Shown here: one piece after another, positions 9,388-18,822 of the stretch
How positions within the stretch are numbered: position 1 is the stretch's first letter
How the letters are laid out: each line of letters starts with the position of its first letter
Assembly: GCA_016719565.1 (NCBI GenBank)
Contig: JADJYU010000005.1
Location: forward strand, 310,001 to 374,000
Source: Ignavibacteria bacterium
Lineage (GTDB): Bacteria > Bacteroidota > Ignavibacteria > Tepidaquicellales > Tepidaquicellaceae
Length of the DNA stretch: 64,000 nt
Reading direction: 5' to 3'
The notes under the pieces: model-generated
The model's database searches: none
Told to the model about the DNA's origin: nothing
What the model saw: the letters and a program-made list of their open reading frames with translations, nothing else
Program-made: the position numbers and the translations under genes

Positions 9388-10701
9388 ATGACAACGAAGA
9401 TTATCTTTACCGCGATTTGTTTTGTATTAATGATGACATTAGCTTCAAGAGCTCAGCTGATCGAAGAGAGCTTTAATTATCCTGACGGGGATTCTGTGGG
9501 AGCGCACGGATGGGTCCATTTCAGTCCGACAGGCACGGGAACACTTAACAGGATCATGGTAACTTCCCCGGGACTTGAGTTTGCAGGGTTTCAGTTTCAC
9601 GGAATAGGAAATGCCGCTTCAGTAATGAATACCGGACAGGATTCATATAAACCTTTATCTGAGATCAAAAGCTCAGGGAGTGTTTATACTTTTTTTCTGG
9701 TGAACTTTGATACTGTAAGATCAACAGGAGATTACTTTTGCGCTTATCTGCCGTCTGCATCAGTAACCGGTTTTCAGTGCAGGGTGTATGCCAGAAAGAT
9801 GCAGTCGTCTTCAGAAAAGTTTGCATTCGGATTAAGTAAAACCACTACGACCGGTGGCATACAATGGAGTGATACTGTTTACAGTAAAGGGACAACGTAT
9901 TTATTAGTTATGAAATATACATTTAACAGTGTTTCAAATACAGATGATGAAGTAAGTCTATTTATATTTTCAGAAGAAGTTCCTGCGAGCGAACCATCTC
10001 CGACTCTCGGACCTCTTACCGGAACGGGAACAGACGGAAGTGACATTGGAAGGTTTGCAATAAGACAAGGCGCGCAATCTTCAGCGCCGAATTTCAGAAT
10101 AGATGAAATTTTTACAGGTACAGGCTGGAGCGGAGTACTGCCTGTTGAATTATCTTCATTCAGTTCATTCGTAAAAGGAAGGGATGTAACTTTATTCTGG
10201 GATTCGAAGAAAGAAATTAATAATGCAGGCTTTGATGTTGAGAGAGCCACTGATCAGGATGTGTGGATCAAGGTGGGTTTTGTCAGCGGGTACGGTAATT
10301 CAAACTCGGTAAATTATTATTCATATACTGACAGAGGTTTGCCGACAGGAAAATATTTTTACAGATTAAAACAAACAGACATTAACGGTAATTACGAATA
10401 TTTTAATCTGAATAATGAAGTAAGTATTGGAATACCTGTAAAGTATGAACTGTCACAAAATTATCCGAATCCTTTTAATCCGTCTACAAGCATAAGCTAT
10501 GACCTGCCTGCAGACGGTAGTGTCATTTTGAAAATCTTTAATGTGTCAGGAAAAGAGATTACGACACTTGTAAATGAAGTAAAGACAGCGGGTTATCATA
10601 CCGTTAATTTCAATGCATCGGGGTTATCAAGCGGAGTGTACTATTATACAATATCTGCGGGTAACTATAGAGCTTCAAAGAAAATGATACTGTTGAGATA
10701 G
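9388..10701 (+). CDS. T9SS-exported protein, lectin-like N-terminal domain
   Basis: A 437-residue protein with a signal peptide ending ASRAQ (about residues 1-22). Residues 25-245 form a beta-sandwich-like domain (ESFNYPDG, WVHFSPTGTG, FRIDEIFTGTGW) resembling concanavalin-type modules found on surface enzymes and lectins; I could not assign a family. LPVELSSF then starts a fibronectin-like module, and the last 80 residues are a T9SS type A sorting domain (LSQNYPNPFNPSTSISYDLP, KKMILLR). The C-terminal 190 residues closely match the 7686 gene. The start is supported by a normal signal peptide and the nearby TAnnTTTG box. Probably cell-surface or released; ligand unknown. Confidence 0.8.
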   Translation: MTTKIIFTAICFVLMMTLASRAQLIEESFNYPDGDSVGAHGWVHFSPTGTGTLNRIMVTSPGLEFAGFQFHGIGNAASVMNTGQDSYKPLSEIKSSGSVYTFFLVNFDTVRSTGDYFCAYLPSASVTGFQCRVYARKMQSSSEKFAFGLSKTTTTGGIQWSDTVYSKGTTYLLVMKYTFNSVSNTDDEVSLFIFSEEVPASEPSPTLGPLTGTGTDGSDIGRFAIRQGAQSSAPNFRIDEIFTGTGWSGVLPVELSSFSSFVKGRDVTLFWDSKKEINNAGFDVERATDQDVWIKVGFVSGYGNSNSVNYYSYTDRGLPTGKYFYRLKQTDINGNYEYFNLNNEVSIGIPVKYELSQNYPNPFNPSTSISYDLPADGSVILKIFNVSGKEITTLVNEVKTAGYHTVNFNASGLSSGVYYYTISAGNYRASKKMILLR

Positions 10702-10796
10702 TTAATAGTTAATAGTTAATAGTTAATAGTTAGTAGTTAGTAATCTATTTAACATTTATAATTTAACATTTAACATTTAACATTTATAATTGATTA
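10702..10796. repeat. Heptamer tandem repeats (gttaata, atttaac)
   Basis: Begins at the stop codon of the 9388 gene with four to five gttaata units, then a run of atttaac/atttata units up to the terminator. The order (gttaata, then atttaac, then terminator) is the same as after the 7686 gene. Confidence 0.85.
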
Positions 10797-10828
10797 AAGC
10801 CGTGGGATGAAAATCTCACGGTTTTTTT
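10797..10828 (+). terminator. Rho-independent terminator of the 9388 gene
   Basis: The stem AAGCCGTGGGAT/ATCTCACGG with a short A-rich loop and a seven-T tail. It is the third copy of the terminator at 7381 and 9124. Confidence 0.8.
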
Positions 10829-11152
10829 ATTTCAATTGTAAATTAAAAAATTCAAAAAAACAGAATTTAACCGATAGTTCTAATTGATAATTTCTGATTG
10901 TTAATTCCTGACTGTTTAATCCTTTCTGTTTATTTCTAATTAATTTCTTATCTATTAACTAAAGATAAAAATATAATTTTAATAATTCACTGATTATTAT
11001 CATGTAAAAATCCTTTGAATACTACACATGAAAATATTCTAATTTGGTATATTGATTTAACTATTACTAATTTTACTATGAAAGGAAAATGATTCCTTTC
11101 TTAGAAATTTTTTTTCTAATAAAAATAAATTATTTAATTTTAACAAACGGAC
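10829..11152. other. AT-rich intergenic region
   Basis: About 320 bases upstream of the 11153 gene, extremely AT-rich, with degenerate aattgata/ttgttaatt words left over from the heptamer arrays. It must contain the promoter for 11153, but no box is convincing. Confidence 0.35.
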
Positions 11153-13300
11153 ATGAAAAACTTATTTAAAATGTACGCTGCTTTTATGATGATATTAATG
11201 CTCAATGCAGCAGTATTTGCACAGCTGCCGGATAACTGGAAATGGTTAAATCCGAGTCCGCAGGGAAACAGTCTCTTCGGAATTGACTTTCCGGATAACA
11301 ATATCGGATATTCCGTCGGGGCATTCGGAACAATTATAAAAACTTCTGATGCAGGAAACTCCTGGGATCAGCTAAATTCTAATACTCAATTATCAATACT
11401 TAGCGTTGATTTCATAAGTTCAAACGAAGGTTATGCAGGCGGTTTCAATCAGCTTCTTAAAAAAACAACAGACGGCGGAATTGTCTGGAATGACATTCAG
11501 CTGCCGAGAGAAGGACAGTTTGATTCTCTTTTTTCCATTATGGATATTGAATTTGTGAATTCAAATATGGGATATGTACTTGGCTTCTTTCAGCTTGAGA
11601 GCAAGATATGGAAAACAATTGACGGCGGAGGTACCTGGACTACGCAGACTACAGCCGGCGCAAATTATCTGAACACACTTCATTTCCTTGATGAGAACAA
11701 CGGCTATGCTGCAGGCGGTTCACTTGGAAGTGAAATAATAAAAACTACTAATGGCGGATCGGCATGGGATCTGGTTCAATTTTACGATTATCCCGCTTTA
11801 TCTGATATATACTTTTTAGATCAGACTACCGGTATAGCTGCCGGTGAAAACGGCTGTGTGCTGATGTCTACCAACTCAGGAATAAACTGGGTACAAACCG
11901 GCTCACCGTCAAGTATGGATGTAAGTACTATATTGTTTATAAATGCAAATACGGGTTTTGGGATTGGCTCCGGGAATGTATTTTTAAAAACTGTAAACGG
12001 CGGGGTGAACTGGAGCGAGGAAGAATACGGCTGGAGTACTTACAGATCCTTTATGGATGCAATTGTAACTTCAGAAGGTAAAATTCATGCTGCAGGTCTT
12101 TACGGTATACTTATGAGATCGGATAACGGCGGAGTCAACTGGGAAACACCAGTTACCGTTACTGAGAATACTTTATCAGAAATTGATTTTATAGATAATA
12201 ATACCGGATACGCTGTCTGCGGTTATGGCGCCGGAGATATATTAAAAACTACAGATGCAGGCGAGACCTGGATATCTCAGATAACTACTTATCATACCCC
12301 TATGTATGGGATACATTTTACTGATGCAGAAACCGGATATATCGCCGGTAGCATTGACATTAAAAAAACTACAAACGGCGGAACAAACTGGTTTAATGTT
12401 TTTTCGAGTTTACAAAATGAGATCTTTACGGATGTAGCTTTTACAAATTCAAATACAGGATATGTGATCGGCAGTTATGGGGTTTTAAAGAAGACAACTA
12501 ATGCGGGTCAGAACTGGATTTCGAGTGTGACTCCAGGCGGAAGTATTCTTACTTCTATTTGTTTTATTAATGAAAACACCGGATACTCAGTCGGAGATTT
12601 CGGCACAATTATTAAGACAACTGATGCAGGGGCAACATGGACTTCACAGTCATCTCCGTTTACAATGTCATACTTAACTTCAGTGGACTTTACAGATGTG
12701 AATACGGGATACATTTCTTCAGGGGCAGGTCTTCTTAAAACTACAAACGGCGGAGATGAATGGCTGATAATGAACGCACCGACCGGCGGGTATTATAAAG
12801 TTCAGTTCAGAAATGAATTTGGATATGCTGTGGCAAGTAACGGTAAGATCATTAAATCTATTGATGCAGGCATCAGTTGGATCGAACAGCCGACTGTAAC
12901 AAATAACGGATTATACGCTTTGTATTTCAATTCAGACAATTATGTATACGCCGGCGGAACGCGAGGAACAATTATAAAAACAATTCCCACTGAATTAATT
13001 GTGACAAGTTCAGAGAATTCAATTACTGAAATTCCTAATTCATTTAAATTAAAACAAAACTATCCGAACCCTTTTAATCCTGTGACTAAAATAGAATTCA
13101 GCATTCCAAAATCTGAGTTTGTATCTCTTAAAGTTTTTGATATAACGGGAAAAGAAATTGTTACTCTGCTAAATGAGAATCTGAATCCGGGTTCTTATAA
13201 AATAAACTTTAACGGTGAAGGGCATACCAGCGGTGTATATTTTTATACTTTAAATATAAATGGATTCAGTGAAACAAAGAAGATGCTCCTTTTAAAATAA
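11153..13300 (+). CDS. T9SS-exported YCF48/BNR-like beta-propeller protein
   Basis: A 715-residue protein with a signal peptide ending AVFAQ (about residue 24). From there to about 620 it consists of about a dozen repeats of roughly 45-50 residues with the pattern IxFxDxNxGYxxGxxGxIxKTTDGGxxW, typical of YCF48-like or BNR/sialidase-type beta-propellers. Residues 635-715 are a T9SS type A sorting domain (LKQNYPNPFNPVTKIEFSIP, FDITGKEIVTLL, SGVYFYTL, KKMLLLK), of a different subtype from those at 7686 and 9388. No glycosidase catalytic residues were identified, so a binding or scaffold role is more likely than an enzymatic one. A 48-bp gap leads to the co-directional next gene. Confidence 0.85.
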   Translation: MKNLFKMYAAFMMILMLNAAVFAQLPDNWKWLNPSPQGNSLFGIDFPDNNIGYSVGAFGTIIKTSDAGNSWDQLNSNTQLSILSVDFISSNEGYAGGFNQLLKKTTDGGIVWNDIQLPREGQFDSLFSIMDIEFVNSNMGYVLGFFQLESKIWKTIDGGGTWTTQTTAGANYLNTLHFLDENNGYAAGGSLGSEIIKTTNGGSAWDLVQFYDYPALSDIYFLDQTTGIAAGENGCVLMSTNSGINWVQTGSPSSMDVSTILFINANTGFGIGSGNVFLKTVNGGVNWSEEEYGWSTYRSFMDAIVTSEGKIHAAGLYGILMRSDNGGVNWETPVTVTENTLSEIDFIDNNTGYAVCGYGAGDILKTTDAGETWISQITTYHTPMYGIHFTDAETGYIAGSIDIKKTTNGGTNWFNVFSSLQNEIFTDVAFTNSNTGYVIGSYGVLKKTTNAGQNWISSVTPGGSILTSICFINENTGYSVGDFGTIIKTTDAGATWTSQSSPFTMSYLTSVDFTDVNTGYISSGAGLLKTTNGGDEWLIMNAPTGGYYKVQFRNEFGYAVASNGKIIKSIDAGISWIEQPTVTNNGLYALYFNSDNYVYAGGTRGTIIKTIPTELIVTSSENSITEIPNSFKLKQNYPNPFNPVTKIEFSIPKSEFVSLKVFDITGKEIVTLLNENLNPGSYKINFNGEGHTSGVYFYTLNINGFSETKKMLLLK

Positions 13301-13348
13301 TGATTTAAATTAAAAAACTGATTTTAAAAATTAAAAAATATTGAACTT

Positions 13349-14023
13349 ATGAAAAAATTGACGATTGCTTTAATTATCATTACAATAGCTGTAGAGTCAT
13401 TATATTCTCAGTCCCCTGATTATTCATGGCGTTATTACAACACCGGCAATACAGGAATTCAGGGAGATTATACAGAAGCTGTCTGGATCGATCATGACGG
13501 TGATCCATACATAGCCGGTTATACTCCGGGCTGGGAAGAAGGTGGATTTGCTAAATTTATCCAGTCAGAAAATAAATGGATAAATTATTCAAATGTAGAT
13601 TATCCTGTTATAGGAAATATCAATGATGTAGGTTCATCACGAATTAGTGATATCGCAGAAGATACTAACGGAATTTTATGGATGGCTACATGGCGGGGAA
13701 TATTAAAATTCGATCCTGCTGTTGGCAGCAGCTCTTTAGAATTTTGGGGAGCGAATAATTCGATACATCCGGGCGGTCGAACAACAGATATTTCAATTGC
13801 TCCGGACGGAACTATATGGGGTTCAGTTTTTTCTGTGACATGGGGAGACGGGGGTCTTGTACAATATAATCCGGCTACAAATCAATGGCGGTACTGGTAT
13901 TACGGCTCCACTGCTAATAACTGGCCGAGCTGGATAAGTTTCTGTGATAATGTTTCCATTCAGGAAAAAAGCAACGGAGGATATGTTGTCTGGATTGATG
14001 GTCGGGATGGAATACGATGGTAA
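13349..14023 (+). CDS. Secreted two-component-type beta-propeller, N-terminal part (frameshifted)
   Basis: A signal peptide (MKKLTIALIIITIAVESLYSQ) followed by beta-propeller repeats (ISDIAEDTNGILWMATWRGILKFD; TDISIAPDGTIWGSV) of the kind that sense or bind at the cell surface. The frame ends at a TAA at 14021-14023, in mid-propeller. The frame from 14017 continues the same repeat type. One added G in the GG at 14019-14020 would fuse them as ...DGIRWVTFDSDTQ..., so the two parts are best read as one gene of about 865 residues carrying a one-base deletion or sequence error. Confidence 0.7.
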   Translation: MKKLTIALIIITIAVESLYSQSPDYSWRYYNTGNTGIQGDYTEAVWIDHDGDPYIAGYTPGWEEGGFAKFIQSENKWINYSNVDYPVIGNINDVGSSRISDIAEDTNGILWMATWRGILKFDPAVGSSSLEFWGANNSIHPGGRTTDISIAPDGTIWGSVFSVTWGDGGLVQYNPATNQWRYWYYGSTANNWPSWISFCDNVSIQEKSNGGYVVWIDGRDGIRW

Positions 14024-15954
14024 CTTTTGACAGCGATACACAGCTTTTTACATTACTGCCGCAAAATCAGGAACCCGGTGAAGTTATTGCTTTACCCGGA
14101 ATTGAATGTACTGACGATGTAAATAATCTATGGGCATTCAGATATACTAACTCAGGAAATATTTACTCACTTGATTATAGAACACCTGCCGGAAACTGGA
14201 TCACACCGGTTCAGCCGCCGGGAAATACTGAAAATGATATCTGGGCTTTTAAAGCTTACGGTAACGGCAAAGCTCTGTTGATTGACGGTAACAGCAATGT
14301 CCTGCAGTTCAATGGAACCTCCTGGCAAAATCTTGGAATATGGAGGGAAGGCGGTTTTTCATATGATGTGGATATAGATGCAAACGGTAATATCTGGGTA
14401 ACAGGAGTCGGAGGCGCAGCAAAGCGTGATGTGCAGACCGGTGTATGGCAGAGATATCGTATATCAAACACTTCCCAGTTCACATATTGGGTTGAAGATA
14501 TTACTATGGACAATAACGGTAATGTTTATATGGCGGGAAATGCAGGTACTGGAGTCGGCGGTTTTCAAAAATTTGACGGAACAAAATGGACAGGATATAA
14601 TGAATTTACTTACGGACTGGGAAATCCATTTCCATTCCCGACAGATAATGCTGAAGTTCTTTATTATCGCCCTTCTAATAATCAGATAATTGTTAATCCA
14701 ATGTTTAATAATCTGCATGCATGGACCGGAAGTTCATATACATCTCTAAATTATCCAAACAGCAGATCGGAAGGAGTTGTTGAAGATTCTCAGAACAGAT
14801 TGTGGAGTGTCGGTGAATATTACAATCTTTCATATTATAACGATGCATTGAATAACTGGACAAATGTTCCCTTTATTGGTTTAGGTTCGAATATAGAAAA
14901 GGATCCTACAAGACCGGGTACAGTCTGGGTATGTTCGGGTTATCAGGTATTAAGAACTGACGGTACGTATAATTTTTCAAAAGTCACAGATGATTTTTCA
15001 GAACTCGATCCTCAGAGTGATTATCTCAACACTGTAATCCCGTTGGAAAACGGATTTGCATGGGTAGGTACTAATCAGGGACTGGCAAAGGTTAATGCCA
15101 ATAACGGTACATATCAGTTTTACTCTCCTTCAAATTCACTGATTCCCGGTGATAATATTTCTCCTCTTGCGTTGACACGTGATGGACGTGTTTGGTTTGC
15201 AAATTTCCAGAGCACAACAACTTCTACATATGGATTATGCTGGTTTGACGGAACAAACTTTGGAATTATTCCCCAGCAGCAAACCGGCAGCTTGCCGCAT
15301 GCACAAATTTATGACATAGAAGTTAAAAATTTACAAAATGGATATGAACTATGGATTAGCTGCGCCAGCAGAGGCGTTGCTGTACTCACGGTTGATAATT
15401 TACCGGTTAATACTGTTAATTTAACAACGTTTATTGAAGGATTCTATAATCCGTCTCCGAATTCTCAGATCAGTGATACTATAAATGTTTATCTGAGAAA
15501 TGCCGCTTCACCATATTTACTAAAAGATTCCGCATCGGTGATAATGCAGACAAATGGAATTTCTAATATGAGTTTTAACGGAATACAACCCGGTCAATAC
15601 TATATTATTGTTAAACACAGAAACAGCATTGAGACATGGAGCAGATCAGGCGGTGAAAATTTTACAACAGGATCAACATTGAATTATAATATGTCAGATC
15701 AGATCACAAAAGCTTATGGAAATAATATGAGGCAGGTAGATACAGCGCCGGTAAGATTTGCTTTGTATAGCGGTGATGTGAATCAGGACGGAGTTGTAGA
15801 TATATCTGATCTGGGTTTTACGGATAATGATGCATTTAATTTTGCGACGGGCTATTTAAAAACTGACGTGAATGGTGATAATGTAATAGACGTAACGGAT
15901 TTAGGGTTAATTGATAATAATGCAATGAGTTTTATAAGTTTGCAAAGACCGTAA
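14017..15954 (+). CDS. Secreted beta-propeller with dockerin-like tail, C-terminal part
   Basis: Downstream portion of the gene starting at 13349, overlapping it by 7 bp in another frame; the ATG at 14017 is unlikely to be a real start because no signal peptide follows. Residues 1-465 are further propeller blades (DIDANGNIWVTG, DNNGNVYMAG, LTRDGRVWFA). From about 470 comes the shared tail: LTTFIEGFYNPSPNSQ, VYLRNAASPYLLKDSA, HRNSIETWSRSGG, GNNM, then two calcium loops, SGDVNQDGVVDISD and DVNGDNVIDVTD, ending LQRP. A decayed copy of the last 220 bp lies at 18018. Role unknown, probably surface-exposed. Confidence 0.75.
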   Translation: MVTFDSDTQLFTLLPQNQEPGEVIALPGIECTDDVNNLWAFRYTNSGNIYSLDYRTPAGNWITPVQPPGNTENDIWAFKAYGNGKALLIDGNSNVLQFNGTSWQNLGIWREGGFSYDVDIDANGNIWVTGVGGAAKRDVQTGVWQRYRISNTSQFTYWVEDITMDNNGNVYMAGNAGTGVGGFQKFDGTKWTGYNEFTYGLGNPFPFPTDNAEVLYYRPSNNQIIVNPMFNNLHAWTGSSYTSLNYPNSRSEGVVEDSQNRLWSVGEYYNLSYYNDALNNWTNVPFIGLGSNIEKDPTRPGTVWVCSGYQVLRTDGTYNFSKVTDDFSELDPQSDYLNTVIPLENGFAWVGTNQGLAKVNANNGTYQFYSPSNSLIPGDNISPLALTRDGRVWFANFQSTTTSTYGLCWFDGTNFGIIPQQQTGSLPHAQIYDIEVKNLQNGYELWISCASRGVAVLTVDNLPVNTVNLTTFIEGFYNPSPNSQISDTINVYLRNAASPYLLKDSASVIMQTNGISNMSFNGIQPGQYYIIVKHRNSIETWSRSGGENFTTGSTLNYNMSDQITKAYGNNMRQVDTAPVRFALYSGDVNQDGVVDISDLGFTDNDAFNFATGYLKTDVNGDNVIDVTDLGLIDNNAMSFISLQRP

Positions 15955-16006
15955 TAATAATTTTATATCACAATGTTTATTAATTTGAAAAGTGGAAATC
16001 GAATTC

Positions 16007-17812
16007 ATGAAAAAGTCAGATTTAATCTTTATAGTAAATATATTCTTTTCTCTCGTAATTCAGCTAAATGCACAGCAGGTAACTACAGAATGGGTTGTAA
16101 ATAATTTCACCGGATTTCCTGTGGGTGTCATGTTAGTTTTAGATCAGAATAATAATGTTATAGTAACAGGACAGTCCGGTGATCATACCAAAATTATAAC
16201 TACAAAATATGATGCAGACCGAAACCTTATCTGGGAGAGATTTTATACAATTCCTGAAATGGCTGCTGTCGCTACCTGGCTTTCTATTGATAGTTTGGGA
16301 AATGTTATAGTAACAGGTTATCGTCACAATTTTAGCAGTAATATTGTTGAATCCGGATTGTTGACATTAAAATACGATAATAACGGAAAATTACTTTGGG
16401 ATAAACTTATCCCCGGGACCTGGGCTTTCGCAGTTCGTTCAATTGTTGATCAGTCCGGAAATATATATGTTACCGGAAGAGCATGGCAATACACCGCAAC
16501 ATACGATTTCGTCACAGTAAAATATGCCCCTGACGGAACTCAGTTGTGGCTGGATACTTTTGATCAGAACGGAGGATTTCATACCCCGACAGGAATGGAC
16601 TTAGATCAAACAGGTAATGTTTTTATAACCGGGGGCGGTCAGAGCGGAGGTTTGATTACAGTTATGTATAACAGCGCCGGTGCACGTCAATGGGTTAGAG
16701 AGCATTCCGGATCAGCAGGAAGTAATATAAAGGCTGACAATTACGGAGGAATTTTCATTACAGGTTCATACTATGATTTCAACACCGGAACGAGCAATGA
16801 TATTATGTTTTTGAAATATGATCTTTTGGGTAATCTGGTTTGGAAAAGATTCTATGACTTTGGAAATTCTGAATATGGAAAACTGGTAAACATAGATTCT
16901 CACTCCAATATTATTATTTCCGGTTTTGGGGCACTACAGGGTGAATTCCCTGGATGGCTTACAGTCAAAGTTGATCCATCCGGAAATCTTTTATGGTATA
17001 AAAGATTTAAAGCAAATCCGGCGTGGGAGGAATTTCCTAACTTTACTTTGATCGGACCGCAGAATGAAATTTATGTTACTGGTAATGTTGGTGTACCATA
17101 TGGCGGAACCACTTATCATGGACTTGAAACTGTAAGATATAATTCTGACGGAAGTAATCCATGGGTTGCAGATGTAAATCTTTATGCCGGGAAAGGAATG
17201 GGACTTGCTCTTGATGATGATCTTAATTTGTATGCAGTCGGGCAGTTTTATTATTCCGTATTAAAATATTCGCAATCTAAAACTTTGAATCTCAAAGTAT
17301 TAATTGAAGGACTTTATGATCCTGTATTGAATAGAATAGTAAATGATACAGCAAGAGTTTATTTGCGGAATATATCATCGCCTTACTATTTAGTTGATTC
17401 CGCTAAGGCAGAACTCGATTCCGCCGGAACAGGGAAATTCCATTTCTCGAACGCTTTCAGTTCAGTTGCATACTATATTGTAATCAAACATCGAAATGGA
17501 ATTGAGACATGGAGTGCAACCGGCAACACATTCACTTCAGGAAATTTGAATTATGATTTTACTACATCATCTTCACAGGCATACGGAAACAATCAAATCC
17601 TAAAAGGAACAAAGTATTGCATATATAATGGAGATGTAAATCAGGATGGAATTATTGATGGTTCGGATGTGAGCATGACCGACAATGATGCGTTTAATTT
17701 TTTAAGCGGATATTTAAATACTGACTTAAATGGTGACAATATTATTGACGCATCAGATCTGGTAGTAGTCGATAATAATTCATTTAATTTTGTAATGAAG
17801 ATTACACCTTAA
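16007..17812 (+). CDS. Secreted SBBP-repeat beta-propeller with dockerin-like tail
   Basis: The ATG at 16007 is preferred over the GTG at 15992 because it gives a compact signal peptide (MKKSDLIFIVNIFFSLVIQL, cut after NAQ). Residues 30-420 are beta-propeller repeats of SBBP type (GNVIVTGYRHN...LTLKYDNNGKLLW; NIYVTGRAW...VKYAPDGTQLW). From about 428 it has the shared tail: LKVLIEGLYDPVLNRIV, ARVYLRNISSPYYLVDSAKA, HRNGIETWS, GNN, then NGDVNQDGIIDGSD and DLNGDNIIDASD, ending KITP. It follows the 14017 gene by about 50 bp in the same direction, likely one transcript. Degenerate agttaag heptamers begin right after the stop (17815-17831). Confidence 0.8.
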   Translation: MKKSDLIFIVNIFFSLVIQLNAQQVTTEWVVNNFTGFPVGVMLVLDQNNNVIVTGQSGDHTKIITTKYDADRNLIWERFYTIPEMAAVATWLSIDSLGNVIVTGYRHNFSSNIVESGLLTLKYDNNGKLLWDKLIPGTWAFAVRSIVDQSGNIYVTGRAWQYTATYDFVTVKYAPDGTQLWLDTFDQNGGFHTPTGMDLDQTGNVFITGGGQSGGLITVMYNSAGARQWVREHSGSAGSNIKADNYGGIFITGSYYDFNTGTSNDIMFLKYDLLGNLVWKRFYDFGNSEYGKLVNIDSHSNIIISGFGALQGEFPGWLTVKVDPSGNLLWYKRFKANPAWEEFPNFTLIGPQNEIYVTGNVGVPYGGTTYHGLETVRYNSDGSNPWVADVNLYAGKGMGLALDDDLNLYAVGQFYYSVLKYSQSKTLNLKVLIEGLYDPVLNRIVNDTARVYLRNISSPYYLVDSAKAELDSAGTGKFHFSNAFSSVAYYIVIKHRNGIETWSATGNTFTSGNLNYDFTTSSSQAYGNNQILKGTKYCIYNGDVNQDGIIDGSDVSMTDNDAFNFLSGYLNTDLNGDNIIDASDLVVVDNNSFNFVMKITP

Positions 17813-18017
17813 ATCAGTTAAGAGTTAAGAGTAAAATTTTAAATAAAACTAAAATGAAAAACTCAGCAAAAAAACGATTTAGAATCTCACAGTGTATGAT
17901 ATAAATCCGTTTCGAATCATAGTTTTATATATGAAACGGTATGTAATTTTGTAAATAGTTATTTTAAAATTTAAAGTCCGGATCATATCTTAAAACCGTA
18001 TTAAATATAATATACAA
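17813..18017. other. AT-rich intergenic region
   Basis: Short heptamer-like words (agttaag) after the stop at 17812, then AT-rich sequence with no ORF or hairpin of note, leading into a decayed dockerin-like fragment. Confidence 0.4.
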
Positions 18018-18233
18018 CAGGTTGATTCAGCGCCGGTAAGATTTGCTTTGTTCAGATTTGATATAGATCAGGACGGAGTGGTGGATGTATCTGAGATCTG
18101 GGTTTAACGGATAAATGATGCATATAATTTTGCGATGGGCAATTTAAAACCTGACGAAAATGGTGATAATAGAATTGACGTGACGGATTTAGTGTTAAAT
18201 GCAGTTAGTTTTATAAGTTTATAAAGACCGTAA
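18018..18233 (+). pseudogene. Decayed copy of a dockerin-like tail
   Basis: The DNA is plainly similar to 15739-15954 (the end of the 14017 gene): shared words include cagcgccggtaagatttgct, gatcaggacggagt and aatggtgataat. Stops and shifts break the frame (readable as FRFDIDQDGVVDVSEIWV then a stop). No start or upstream domain is left, so this is a partial duplication in decay. Confidence 0.8.
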
Positions 18234-18321
18234 GAATATTTTTATATTCTTTTATAATAATCAGATCTGATAAATCAACAAACATATCCCCGTTGCAATA
18301 CTGCGGAACGTATAAATATCT

Positions 18322-18516
18322 CTATGTCGCCTTATCCTTGGTACTTTTCAAAAGTGCTATGCCCGCAAAAAAGAAAATTACACCAAGAATCCCGTAAATA
18401 ATAATTTCTTTTAAATTTCTTTCTCCGTAACCTCCATTCATAAAATTGAAAGCTGCTAAAATAAGCCCGGCTATACCCAGAAGAGAAAGGATAATACCGA
18501 AAATTCTTTTTTCCAT
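18322..18516 (-). CDS. Small two-helix membrane protein
   Basis: A 64-residue protein with two hydrophobic segments, residues 5-26 (IFGIILSLLGIAGLILAAFNF) and 37-56 (EIIIYGILGVIFFFAGIALL), and a charged KSTKDKAT tail. Small proteins of this form are common in Bacteroidota, with no assigned role. It sits alone on the minus strand between two decayed dockerin-like fragments. The ATG is preceded by an A-rich leader with no strong Shine-Dalgarno sequence. Confidence 0.6.
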   Translation of the reverse strand: MEKRIFGIILSLLGIAGLILAAFNFMNGGYGERNLKEIIIYGILGVIFFFAGIALLKSTKDKAT

Positions 18517-18704
18517 AATTTAATTTTTTTATTTATTATAATAATATTTTATATGCTTAAATGTGATTCATTTAATATTATAAGTTATTATTTCAACCCA
18601 CAGGTGTCAAATATATTCTTTATTCTATATTAAAATATCAAATCCACTTATAATCAACATTTTAATATGTCTTTAATAAACAACCATAATGCATCAATAC
18701 TGTT
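18517..18704. other. AT-rich intergenic region
   Basis: Upstream region of the small membrane protein gene. No ORF, hairpin or recognised box; it abuts a second decayed dockerin-like fragment. Confidence 0.35.
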
Positions 18705-18812
18705 AGCGGTTGCATTAATAAGGATATAAACGGAGATGAAGTAATTGATATTTCTGATATTGCTTTGGCTGATAACAATGTGTTCAATTATGTATCAAAG
18801 ATAATACCCTGA
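18705..18812 (+). pseudogene. Second remnant of a dockerin-like tail
   Basis: In frame to a stop at 18810-18812 it reads VSGCINKDINGDEVIDISDIALADNN... ending KIIP, matching the second calcium loop and C-terminus of the intact tails. The first half is lost apart from frame-shifted traces (aataatgcatcaatactg). It is not a gene by itself: no start and no signal peptide. Confidence 0.75.
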
Positions 18813-18822
18813 TAAATACAAA

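Noticed and set aside
13349..15954. Two separate genes overlapping by 7 bp at 14017
   Set aside because: The second frame lacks a signal peptide and continues the same propeller repeats; one added base joins them, so this is one gene with a shift.
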